From contig CAZHWT010000001.1 of NCBI GenBank assembly GCA_964536215.1, forward strand, positions 1-64,000: a stretch of DNA of 64,000 nucleotides, read 5' to 3'. The position numbers were made by a program, and so were the translations under genes. The notes beneath the pieces were generated by a model that saw nothing but the letters and a program-made list of their open reading frames with translations, was not told the DNA's origin and did not search any database. The DNA is from CAZHWT01 sp964536215. Lineage in GTDB: Bacteria > Patescibacteriota > CAZHWT01. Below, one piece after another: positions 48,177-56,774 of this stretch (positions within the stretch are counted from its first letter, which is position 1; every line of letters begins with the position of its first letter).

Positions 48177-50888
48177 ATGTCAGAAGAAGCAACTAACAAC
48201 CAAGACCACATGATTAATAACGCCGGACGAATTGTCGAGGCGCATATTAGCGAGGAAATGAAGAAGGCCTATCTCGATTACGCGATGAGCGTTATTGTGG
48301 GCCGTTCCTTGCCAGATGTGCGCGACGGACTTAAGCCCGTTCATCGGCGAATTTTGTATGCCATGTTTAAGGATCTGGGCTTGACCCATGATCATAAATA
48401 TTCCAAGTGTGCCGGTGTAGTTGGCGAGGTAATGAAAAAATATCACCCGCATGGAGACATGGCTATTTATGACACCCTGGTTCGGTTGGCGCAGGACTTT
48501 AACATGCGCTATATGTTAGTGGATGGCCAAGGCAACTTTGGCTCAATCGACGGCGACAGCCCAGCGGCCATGCGATATACCGAATGCCGCATGCGCGAGA
48601 TTGCTGAAGAAATGCTGCAAGACATTAATAAGCAGACGGTAGATTTTATGCCTAACTACGACGGCGAGCACCAAGAGCCGCTGTATTTGCCGAGCGCGTT
48701 GCCAAACTTGCTCCTCAATGGCTCTGACGGCATTGCCGTAGGTATGGCCACCAAAATTCCGCCGCATAACCTGGGTGAGGTAGTTGATGCGTTAACGTAT
48801 ACCATTGACCACGGCCGACCAGAGGCGCCCGCTTCCCAAGATCAAGATGATTCAGTCGAAGAATTGCTAGATCGCGCTAGTACTAGCGCGGACATGATTG
48901 TGGACACAGAAGAAAATAGCGAGACGGGTGGGGTAGAGATTACCAAAGCTAGGGCTCAGTTTACATCGGATGTGACCGTTGATGAACTGATGCAGTTTAT
49001 TCAAGGGCCAGACTTCCCGACCGGCGGGATAATCTATGACCAAAGCGAGATTAAATCGGCCTATGCCACGGGTAAGGGGCGGATTATTATGCGGGCTATT
49101 GCCACTATCGAAGAGGCTAAGAACGGTCGGTTTGCCATTATTGTTACAGCGATTCCTTATCAGCAGAATAAGGCTCTATTGGTGGCCAAAATTGCTGACT
49201 TGGTTAAAGACAAAAAAATTGACGGCATCTCCGACTTGCGCGACGAGTCCGACCGCGAAGGTATGCGGATTATGATTGAGCTAAAAGCTTCGGCTAACCC
49301 ACAAAGTGTTTTGAATAAGCTGTACAAGTACACGCCCATGCAGATGGCCTACAGTGCTAATATGATTGCGTTGGTTGACGGACAGCCACAGGTTTTAACC
49401 CTAAAGACCGCTTTAGAAGAATACATTAAGCACCGTCAGTCAGTGGTGATTCGCCGGACCGAATTTGATTTGGCGGCCGCTCGCCGTCGCGCTCATATTC
49501 TTGAGGGACTCAAGATTGCCCTCGACCACTTGGACGAGGTCATTACCACCATTCGTCAAAGCTCCAGTCAGGAAGATGCCAAGCAACAATTAATGTCCAA
49601 GTTTGGTATGACCGAAGTACAAGCAGTGGCCGTACTTGACCTACAGTTGCGCCGCTTAGCCGCCTTGGAGCGACAAAAGATTGAAGACGAGCTCAAGGCT
49701 ACCCTAGCACTCATTGCTGAGCTAGAAGGCATTTTGGCCAGCCCGGAAAAAGTCTTGCAGATTGTTAAGGATGAGCTCATCGCCTTGAAAGAAAAGTACA
49801 TTGACGAGCGTAAGACTAAAGTAATTAAGGGTAAGGTTGGCGAGCTTTCGGATGCTGACCTGGTGGCCGACGAAGAAGTGTTAGTAACTCTGACCAAGAG
49901 TGGTTACATTAAGCGCTTGCCGCCAGCTACCTATAAATCGCAAAACCGCGGCGGTAGGGGAGTAGCGGGCATAAAACTGAAGGAAGAGGATGTTATTTCT
50001 CATATTCAAGTTTGTCGGACACATGACGATATTCTGTTCTTTACCAATAAGGGTCGCGTATTTAGTCTAAAAGTATTCGAGATCCCAGAGAGCTCTCGAC
50101 AGGCTAAAGGGCAAGCCATTGTTAACCTCATCCAAATTGAACCAGGTGAAAAAGTCACAGCTGTCCTGACTCAAACCCAAGAAGGTAAGATTCTGGAAGC
50201 CGGTGATGACGCGGCTCAGACGCCGGCGCCAAAATACTTGTTTATGGCGACGTTGCGAGGCACGGTTAAAAAGACGGCCTTGACCGAGTACAAAAATATT
50301 CGCAAGAGTGGCTTGACGGCTATTCGCCTGCTGGGCGACGACGAACTAGCTTGGGTCCGACCAACTTCTGGCGACGATAATATTATTATGGTTACCCGAG
50401 ATGGTAAGGCTATCTACTTTAAAGAAAGCGATGTGTCTATTACTGGCCGAGCCACGGTGGGTGTGCGCGGTATTCGCTTAGCTAGCGGCGATGAGTGTAT
50501 TGGTATGGATGTGGTGGCAGCCAACACCTCCGGCAAGGAAGCTGCCTTATTGGTAGTATCTGAACATGGTTACGGCAAGAAAACCTATGTTGGTCAATAT
50601 TCATTGCAAGGCCGAGGCGGACTCGGTGTCCTCACCTTCCGGATTAGTGATAAAACCGGCAAGCTAACGGTAGTGCGCTTAATCCAAGCTGATGAAACGG
50701 CTGACATCCTGCTAACTTCTGTGCAAGGTGTGGTGATCCGCGAGCCACTCAAGGATATCCCCACCATCAGCCGCCAAACCAGCGGGGTTAAGATGATTCG
50801 ACTTGCCGCCGGCGACAGAGTGGCCGCCCTGGCCTATCTGCCCGAAGACCAAGCAGAACAAGTGCCCGTGCAAGACGTAGTCGAATAA
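48177..50888 (+). CDS. gyrA: DNA gyrase subunit A
   Basis: 903 residues. The catalytic Tyr is in AAMRYTECRM, and the quinolone-region GDMAIYDTLVRLAQDF is normal. The C-terminal beta-pinwheel carries QNRGGRGVAGIKL, a GyrA-box variant (Q-x-R-G-G-x-G) that argues for gyrase rather than topoisomerase IV. An acidic insertion (about 215-240, EAPASQDQDDSVEELLD) precedes the tower. Confidence 0.97.
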   Translation: MSEEATNNQDHMINNAGRIVEAHISEEMKKAYLDYAMSVIVGRSLPDVRDGLKPVHRRILYAMFKDLGLTHDHKYSKCAGVVGEVMKKYHPHGDMAIYDTLVRLAQDFNMRYMLVDGQGNFGSIDGDSPAAMRYTECRMREIAEEMLQDINKQTVDFMPNYDGEHQEPLYLPSALPNLLLNGSDGIAVGMATKIPPHNLGEVVDALTYTIDHGRPEAPASQDQDDSVEELLDRASTSADMIVDTEENSETGGVEITKARAQFTSDVTVDELMQFIQGPDFPTGGIIYDQSEIKSAYATGKGRIIMRAIATIEEAKNGRFAIIVTAIPYQQNKALLVAKIADLVKDKKIDGISDLRDESDREGMRIMIELKASANPQSVLNKLYKYTPMQMAYSANMIALVDGQPQVLTLKTALEEYIKHRQSVVIRRTEFDLAAARRRAHILEGLKIALDHLDEVITTIRQSSSQEDAKQQLMSKFGMTEVQAVAVLDLQLRRLAALERQKIEDELKATLALIAELEGILASPEKVLQIVKDELIALKEKYIDERKTKVIKGKVGELSDADLVADEEVLVTLTKSGYIKRLPPATYKSQNRGGRGVAGIKLKEEDVISHIQVCRTHDDILFFTNKGRVFSLKVFEIPESSRQAKGQAIVNLIQIEPGEKVTAVLTQTQEGKILEAGDDAAQTPAPKYLFMATLRGTVKKTALTEYKNIRKSGLTAIRLLGDDELAWVRPTSGDDNIIMVTRDGKAIYFKESDVSITGRATVGVRGIRLASGDECIGMDVVAANTSGKEAALLVVSEHGYGKKTYVGQYSLQGRGGLGVLTFRISDKTGKLTVVRLIQADETADILLTSVQGVVIREPLKDIPTISRQTSGVKMIRLAAGDRVAALAYLPEDQAEQVPVQDVVE

Positions 50889-50891
50889 ACA

Positions 50892-51659
50892 ATGTCCGTG
50901 TGGGGTAGACTACTATTCCGACCTTCCGAAAGCTATCGCTCCTATTTAGGTCCGCTCCTCAAAGCGAGCTATTGGCAAGTGCGACTGTGGGCTTATCGGC
51001 TGTTAGACTCTTGGCGCTACCGAGCTATTCCAGCCAGGGTTGAAGTTTCTGGCGTTCCGCATTTTGGCCAGTTTGAATCGGCCAATCTGACTGACCAATT
51101 TTTTGACGGCCGCTTACGTGCAGTCGATGATCCTAAATGGGCTACTTCTGGCGCGGCGTCAGCTCAAGAGTATGCTGACTGGGTGTGGCATATATGCGGC
51201 GTAACCTGTTTTAAAATGATTTTAGCTCATGCCACTGGCCAGGTTATTCCGACGATAGCTCTGGCCAAAGGGTGCCAAGAATTCGGGGGATACGTCAGAA
51301 GTAAGTCTGGAGTGATTAATCCCAAAGGATTGCATTACGATGCATTCTGTAGGTTTATTGCTGAACGATTCGGTTGGACGGGGAGGGTAGTGGCGCCTCT
51401 AACCGTTAAACGGATGCAGGCGGAGCTGTCCCAAAGTCATTATGTTATTGCTTCCGTACATCCGTCTATTCACCAGCCAGCCACTCAGCCACCTGCCCGA
51501 GGTGGACATTTAGTCCTAGTTACGGGGTATAATGCTAAGGATAACAGCATAACCTACTCTGATCCTTGTGGTAGGCCGGGTCGTCAAGACGCTGTTGTGA
51601 TTAGCCAGGAAGATTTTGGCCGTTTCTTTGCTCACCGGGGCATTGTCTTGTGGCCATAA
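50892..51659 (+). CDS. C39-like cysteine peptidase family protein
   Basis: 255 residues. The putative catalytic Cys is in WHICGVTCFKMIL, the His in GGHLVLVTGYN, and the Asp in ITYSDPCG. This is the peptidase C39-like arrangement used by bacteriocin-processing and cell-wall peptidases. There is no signal peptide. It begins four bases after the gyrA stop, so it is probably co-transcribed with it. Substrate unknown. Confidence 0.75.
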   Translation: MSVWGRLLFRPSESYRSYLGPLLKASYWQVRLWAYRLLDSWRYRAIPARVEVSGVPHFGQFESANLTDQFFDGRLRAVDDPKWATSGAASAQEYADWVWHICGVTCFKMILAHATGQVIPTIALAKGCQEFGGYVRSKSGVINPKGLHYDAFCRFIAERFGWTGRVVAPLTVKRMQAELSQSHYVIASVHPSIHQPATQPPARGGHLVLVTGYNAKDNSITYSDPCGRPGRQDAVVISQEDFGRFFAHRGIVLWP

Positions 51660-51698
51660 GATTTACTATAGCTGCCCATTTATATACTGGATGCCTCT

Positions 51699-51728
51699 TT
51701 GGCATTGCCAGTCAAAACAGTGTAAGAT
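51699..51728 (+). promoter_or_regulatory. leaderless promoter of the LigD-POL-like gene
   Basis: TTGGCA (51699-51704), 18 bases, TAAGAT (51723-51728); the ATG is seven bases further. Confidence 0.65.
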
Positions 51729-51735
51729 GAGCACT

Positions 51736-52788
51736 ATGAAGCATATTTCAACCGAAGAAGCTACAAACCAAGCCACGCCTATCCGACAACTACTAGCGGC
51801 ATCTAAAGAAGCCGAGCTAGAGGTGGCCGTTGATGACCACATTATTCGCTTGACCGAACTGACCAAGCCTTTGTGGACCCTGCTAGACGTTCACGAGTCT
51901 CGTATTATTACCAAGCGGCAGTTAATTGAATACTATGTGTCCGTGTCGCCTTACCTCTTACCGCTTTTGAAAGACCGCCCCTTGGCAATTAAACGTTACC
52001 CGGATGGGGTGGGGGAGAGTAGCGTGCTGCAGCGGTACTTTGATGAAGTGCCCGAGTTTGTTGAAACAGTAGAGATTTGTAGCGATGGCGATGGCAACAA
52101 TCGGCCGCACATCCTAGGGCAGAACTTAGCCACTCTAGTCTGGCTGGCTGACCTGGCGGCGGTCGAACTCTACCCCTGGAGCTCTCGTGTCGATGCTGCA
52201 GGCACTAGCTTGCCGACTATTTTTATCAATTCTATGGGTACGCTAGAAATGAGTGTACTTAACTATCCGGACTGGTTAGTTCTTGATGTTGATGCGGCTG
52301 AGCCGGATCCAACTAAAGCCTTTGAGCGATCTCAACAGGCAGCTTTATGCTTACATGAACACTTGAGCTCGTTGAATTTAAGGCATTATGTCAAATTAAA
52401 TGATCAAGCCAGCTTGCAGGTAATTGTCCCAATTGTCCGGCAATACTCCTACGACCAGGTGCGACAAGCTGCGAGGCGGATAAGTGAGATAATGGCCGAG
52501 CAATATGCAGATATTTTTACCAATGAGTGGCACGTCGAGCGACGCCAGGGTAAAGTCTTACTCGATTGGCAACAAAACACTCGAGCTAAAACCCTGGCCT
52601 CGCCGTATTCAGTACGAGCTACTGAGATAGCCACTGTTTCGCTGCCACTCGACTGGGACGCTTTAGCCACAGTTAATCCGACTGAGCTGAGTCTTGACCG
52701 TATTCTGGCTAAGCCAGCTTTACTTACACCTCAACCGTGGTCCGACATTTTATCTCATCCCCAACAATTACCTGCCGACTTGCTCTGA
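51736..52788 (+). CDS. LigD-type primase-polymerase domain protein, motif II altered
   Basis: 350 residues resembling the polymerase domain of bacterial ligase D (archaeo-eukaryotic primase fold): TKRQLIEYYVSVSPYLLPLL, RPLAIKRYPDGV, motif I LVLDVDAAEP (DxD), motif III GKVLLDWQQN, and ASPYSVRA followed by VSLPLDWDAL. Motif II, normally SGxxGxH, reads KLNDQASLQVIVPI: the Ser, Gly and His are gone. Nucleotide binding may be lost. No Ku or ligase gene is in the window. Start set by a promoter seven bases upstream. Confidence 0.8.
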   Translation: MKHISTEEATNQATPIRQLLAASKEAELEVAVDDHIIRLTELTKPLWTLLDVHESRIITKRQLIEYYVSVSPYLLPLLKDRPLAIKRYPDGVGESSVLQRYFDEVPEFVETVEICSDGDGNNRPHILGQNLATLVWLADLAAVELYPWSSRVDAAGTSLPTIFINSMGTLEMSVLNYPDWLVLDVDAAEPDPTKAFERSQQAALCLHEHLSSLNLRHYVKLNDQASLQVIVPIVRQYSYDQVRQAARRISEIMAEQYADIFTNEWHVERRQGKVLLDWQQNTRAKTLASPYSVRATEIATVSLPLDWDALATVNPTELSLDRILAKPALLTPQPWSDILSHPQQLPADLL

Positions 52789-52882
52789 TACTGTTTGTTT
52801 TGTCGGGCATATCGCTATCCAGTGCCCTCAAGCAGAATCGACTGCGGCCAATCTGAACATCTCTATCTACCAGCATCAACTG

Positions 52883-52918
52883 AAGTACGTACACATGTAC
52901 GTACATGTGTACGTACTT
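52883..52918. repeat. TACGTACA palindrome copy 6, doubled
   Basis: AAGTACGTACACATGTACGT followed by ACATGTGTACGTACTT: a 36-base long palindrome. Confidence 0.8.
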
Positions 52919-53101
52919 GCGCAAATTACAAAACTCCTACTTTCAGTGCTGTCATTCAATACGATGGATTTTAGTTTATTACTATGATAGCTAAATATTT
53001 ATCATTCCTTGCCGCTAAAAGTATGTATCGAACGGCTACTTAAGCCGATGTATACACCACTTGCAAAAACCATAAAATTTTAGGTCGATTTGAGCAGAAA
53101 T

Positions 53102-53167
53102 TTGACAAAATAGGGGAGAGTATTGTATACTACTTATATCTTGATGCCGCTAACCAGCGGCTTTTTT
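53102..53167 (+). promoter_or_regulatory. promoter firing directly into a terminator
   Basis: TTGACA (53102-53107), 18 bases, TATACT (53126-53131), then only about 14 bases to the stem GCCGCT-AACC-AGCGGC and TTTTTT. The transcript would be about 30 bases, unless a 20-codon frame starting at ATG 53144 is translated through the hairpin. No gene is attached. Confidence 0.6.
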
Positions 53168-53426
53168 CGTGCCTTTTTGCATCTGCTTATTTTATCTCCT
53201 TTCTGACCTTACGCAAATCACAGAATTATAAAACTTCTTCGGAATTGCCTACATTTACAGCCACTAAGACTTATCGGTATAGCTAGATTAACCGTCAACC
53301 GAGGGGAGGATGATTGAACGGTAAGAAGTGAGCAGGCGTGGTGGCGATGAGCCCGTGTTGTGGTCTGTGGTGGGACAGGTAGGTGCCGATCAGGAGAATT
53401 AGTCAAAGGGGGACATGGGTCATCGC
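53168..53426. other. spacer with no recognisable gene
   Basis: A 62-codon minus-strand frame at 53218-53406 has no ribosome site and a His/Pro/Ser-rich composition; I regard it as non-coding. Confidence 0.5.
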
Positions 53427-56051
53427 CTAGACTTTGACATTGTCTGTGGTTAACTCAATTGTTGCACCTTTTTTAATCGACTTGGTCAGGAGCTGCTTAG
53501 CCAAGGCGTTTTCAATTTTGTCTTGAATTAGGTGGCGCAATGGGCGGGCGCCGTAGAGCGGGTCATAGCCAGCCTCGGCTAGTTTGCGAATCAAATCGTC
53601 TGACACGGTTAGCTGAATGTCTTTCTCAGCCACTTGTGTAATTACTTTAGCCATCATAAGTTTCGCCACTTGGACCGACTCTTCGACGTTTAGCTGTCTA
53701 AATAGCACTATTTCGTCAAATCGATTAAGAAACTCGGGACGGAAATACCGTTGAGCCAGCATTTCTTTAACGGCTGGCATCATTTGTTCGGTGGTGTAGC
53801 CTTGGCTAATGGCGTCTTGGATCGAGCGCGACCCGGCATTGGAGGTGGCAATGATAATTGTTTGGTTAAACTGAACAGTATGTCCGGCAGAGTCTGTTAA
53901 TCGGCCATCATCAAATACTTGCAAAAAGAGGTCTAGAATTTGTGGATGAGCTTTCTCCAACTCGTCCAAAAGCAAGACGGTAAAGGGTCGCTCATGAATG
54001 GCGGTGGTAAGATACCCGCCGTTGGGATCGCCAGGTGAACCAATTAGTTTATTAATGGCGGCTGGCTCTTGATATTCGCTCATATCTAGGCGAACCATTG
54101 ACTCTTCAGAGCCAAAGTAGCTCTCGGCAATTGTTTTAGCTAGCTCGGTCTTACCCGTGCCTGTAGGACCAATAAATAGGAAAACTGCCATAGGCTTCTG
54201 ACTGTCGCGTAAGCCGGCTCGGGAACGCCGCAAGGCATTAGCTACGGCGTCAATAGCGGTGTTTTGGCCAACTAGCCTTTGGTGAAGCAGGTCTTCTAGG
54301 TGGGTTAGCTTTTCGGCTTCATCTTCGGTAACCTGAGTTACAGGTATGCCAGTTTTATCGGCCACCACTTTGGCGACGTCCTCGGCGGAGACCGTAGAGT
54401 GTTTAGCGTGCGCCGCATAAGCAGCGGCCTCATCGAGCAAGTCAATGGCTTTCTCGGGCAGGACACGATCATGAATGTATTGTCGCGATAGCTCGACCGC
54501 AGCCTGAATAGCAGGCAGGCTAATCGTGACTTTCTGCTGAGCTTCAATTGCAGCAGTAAACTCTTGTAAAATACCGATTGCCGTTGGAGTGTCCGGCTCC
54601 TGAACTTCGACAGTTTGAAAGTTATTAGTAAAGGTGGCATTAGGCTGCAAAACGCGACGGTACGATGCTGGATTAGTTGCGCCGATCACCTTAAGCTGGC
54701 CAGCCTCAATAAACGGCAGTAGTACAGCAGATACGTCAATTGTGCCAGCGCCGGTTTGGGCCACTAAATGCTCAATGTTGTCGATAAAGAGGATTGTTTT
54801 TCCAGCAATCAACTCTTTAAGCGCTTGGCTAAAGCGTTTTTCAAGTTCCTGCACATTAGCCGAACTTCCCAGGACCGCTTCTAAGTTAAGCTGAATTACT
54901 CGACTATCCGCCAATCCAGGAGAAGTGGTGGCTTGCAAAATGCCTTGAGCAATACCGTCGACAATTGAACTTTTGCCCACGCCTGGTTCACCAATAAGTA
55001 GAACATTATTCTTAGTTGTGCGCTCCAAGATTCTCACGACCGCTTCAATCTCTGTTTGGCGGCCAATAATATAAGGGGTCTGCCCAGCCGCCACCTGGGC
55101 TGTAATATCGGTCGATAAATGTTTCATGGTTGGCGTCCAGCCACTGGTCCAACCGCGATCAACGCCACCAGATCGGCGGAAGTATTCGTCCTGCCACCAA
55201 CGCCACTGCTTTTTGGCCAGAGCCTCTGCTTCTACCCAGCCGCTGGCTCGGCGCAAGTCTTCTAAATGAATGCCTAACTCCTTTAGGCTATCGGCGACTG
55301 CCGGGCTAACGGCAATGAGGCCAAAGAATAGGTCGGTAGAGGTGATAAAGCGATGCCCATTTTGTAAGCTGGCGGCTACAGCTGCATCTATGAGGGCTTG
55401 CTGACTGATGACCTGACTTTGCTTTATTGAAGCCTGCGTTAGTCGGCTGAGTAATTGCTGATCAGACAGCTCCATTCGCTTAAACAATTGGGTCATACGG
55501 CGAGTAACGGCTAACGTCCGCATGAGGCTGGCGGTAGAGAAGGTGGTTGGTAGCTCTCGCAAAATACGGCGGGCACTTCCGGCCGTAAAATCCCGCAATG
55601 TCTCCAAATCTAGCGGCTCCTCTGCCGCCATGGCTTGATACTGGCGGACGTCATATTTGGGCTGCAACACGAAGGCTATCCAATAATAGCCTAGACTAGC
55701 TATGGTTACGATTACACCCAAAAGGACATTCCAACCGCCGCGATACAGGCCAATAATAAAACCAAAGGGTGCCGCTAGCCAAAGGCTAAACGCAAAGAGC
55801 AAAGCGCCGGCTACAACCGCTAAGACGGTAACACCAAATAGAATCCAGCACAGCCGGAACAGGACGCCTAATCCTCGTCCAACGGCAGTACGATCGTTAT
55901 GATAAGGACTAAAGAGAGATGTAAGTTGGGGGACAATATTGACCTTATCGCCCAACAGGATAATCGTTCGACTAGCAAAGGTCCACCACCATTGCAACTT
56001 ATCAACATACCACCACCAAGGAAAGTGAGCCAGGTAACTAAGGGCAGACAT
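53427..56051 (-). CDS. membrane-anchored Clp/Hsp100 ATPase with degenerate first ring
   Basis: 874 residues. Residues 1-150 have membrane helices (LFRLCWILFGVTVLAVVAGA, GGWNVLLGVIVTIASLGYYW). A Clp-N-like helical domain (about 200-270) follows, then two AAA+ modules. D1 has GEPGVGKSS, but its Walker B is ILFIDNIEHL (Glu replaced by Asn), and the arginine-finger region reads ATFTNNF instead of ..ERRF. D2 is intact: GPTGTGKTE, VLLLDELEKA, sensor ATSNAG, and ARPLRHLIQ. No (I/V/L)GF loop is seen after the sensor, so ClpP binding is unlikely. It resembles ClpC-like membrane chaperones of unknown role. Confidence 0.9.
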   Translation of the reverse strand: MSALSYLAHFPWWWYVDKLQWWWTFASRTIILLGDKVNIVPQLTSLFSPYHNDRTAVGRGLGVLFRLCWILFGVTVLAVVAGALLFAFSLWLAAPFGFIIGLYRGGWNVLLGVIVTIASLGYYWIAFVLQPKYDVRQYQAMAAEEPLDLETLRDFTAGSARRILRELPTTFSTASLMRTLAVTRRMTQLFKRMELSDQQLLSRLTQASIKQSQVISQQALIDAAVAASLQNGHRFITSTDLFFGLIAVSPAVADSLKELGIHLEDLRRASGWVEAEALAKKQWRWWQDEYFRRSGGVDRGWTSGWTPTMKHLSTDITAQVAAGQTPYIIGRQTEIEAVVRILERTTKNNVLLIGEPGVGKSSIVDGIAQGILQATTSPGLADSRVIQLNLEAVLGSSANVQELEKRFSQALKELIAGKTILFIDNIEHLVAQTGAGTIDVSAVLLPFIEAGQLKVIGATNPASYRRVLQPNATFTNNFQTVEVQEPDTPTAIGILQEFTAAIEAQQKVTISLPAIQAAVELSRQYIHDRVLPEKAIDLLDEAAAYAAHAKHSTVSAEDVAKVVADKTGIPVTQVTEDEAEKLTHLEDLLHQRLVGQNTAIDAVANALRRSRAGLRDSQKPMAVFLFIGPTGTGKTELAKTIAESYFGSEESMVRLDMSEYQEPAAINKLIGSPGDPNGGYLTTAIHERPFTVLLLDELEKAHPQILDLFLQVFDDGRLTDSAGHTVQFNQTIIIATSNAGSRSIQDAISQGYTTEQMMPAVKEMLAQRYFRPEFLNRFDEIVLFRQLNVEESVQVAKLMMAKVITQVAEKDIQLTVSDDLIRKLAEAGYDPLYGARPLRHLIQDKIENALAKQLLTKSIKKGATIELTTDNVKV

Positions 56052-56156
56052 GAGTTAAGTATACAGTATGTAGTAGTGGATAGCGTAGGGCGGGTAGCGG
56101 GTTGACGCGGATGCAATCTTAAACGCTAAGCGCTAATCCCTAAGCATACCCCCATT

Positions 56157-56774
56157 CTACAGCAGAAACTTTAGTTTAAAGCTGGTTCGATGGATGTCGG
56201 ATAATCCATATTGTTTGATAGCTTGCTGATGCTGCGCCGTGCCATATCCTTTGTGTTGATCAAGGTGGTAATTGGGGTATTGGTTAGCTAGCTGCCGCAT
56301 GAGATTATCGCGAAACTCTTTAGCCACGATCGAAGCGATGGCAATTGATAGACACCTAGCATCTCCTTTAACAATGGCCTGCTGAGGTAGCGTAATGCTA
56401 GGATGTTGAAAGCCATCGATGAGACAATACTCTGTCATTGGTAACTGCTCTAGCGCTCGGCTCATGGCTAAAAACGCGGCGGCGGCAATGCCGTTGTGGT
56501 TAATTTCTACAACTGAGGCCTGCCCAATGGCGGTAGAAATGCCCGACTGGTCATGAATAAACTGACAGGCTTGTTGTCGCTGGGATGGCGACATAGTCTT
56601 AGAATCCCTAACGACGGCCATACTATTAGACCAGGCAAAATCAGACTTGACGACCGCAGCTCCTGCCACCACTGGTCCGGCCCAGCAACCCCGACCGACT
56701 TCATCAATACCAGCAATAGACCGATAGCCTTGCTGCCAAAGAGAGTGTTCATAGTCGAGGGTAGGAAGCATCAT
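56157..56774 (-). CDS. rnhB: ribonuclease HII
   Basis: Removes ribonucleotides from DNA. GIDEVGRGCWAGPVVAGA contains the first catalytic Asp-Glu; EYCLIDGF carries the next Asp, and IASIVAKEFRD and DQHKGYGTAQHQQAI follow. 205 residues. Overlaps the stop of the PBP gene by four bases (ATGA), so it is co-transcribed with it. Confidence 0.96.
   Translation of the reverse strand: MMLPTLDYEHSLWQQGYRSIAGIDEVGRGCWAGPVVAGAAVVKSDFAWSNSMAVVRDSKTMSPSQRQQACQFIHDQSGISTAIGQASVVEINHNGIAAAAFLAMSRALEQLPMTEYCLIDGFQHPSITLPQQAIVKGDARCLSIAIASIVAKEFRDNLMRQLANQYPNYHLDQHKGYGTAQHQQAIKQYGLSDIHRTSFKLKFLL

Noticed and set aside
53218..53406. 62-codon minus frame after the Clp gene
   Set aside because: Low-complexity His/Pro/Ser/Arg peptide, no start signals.
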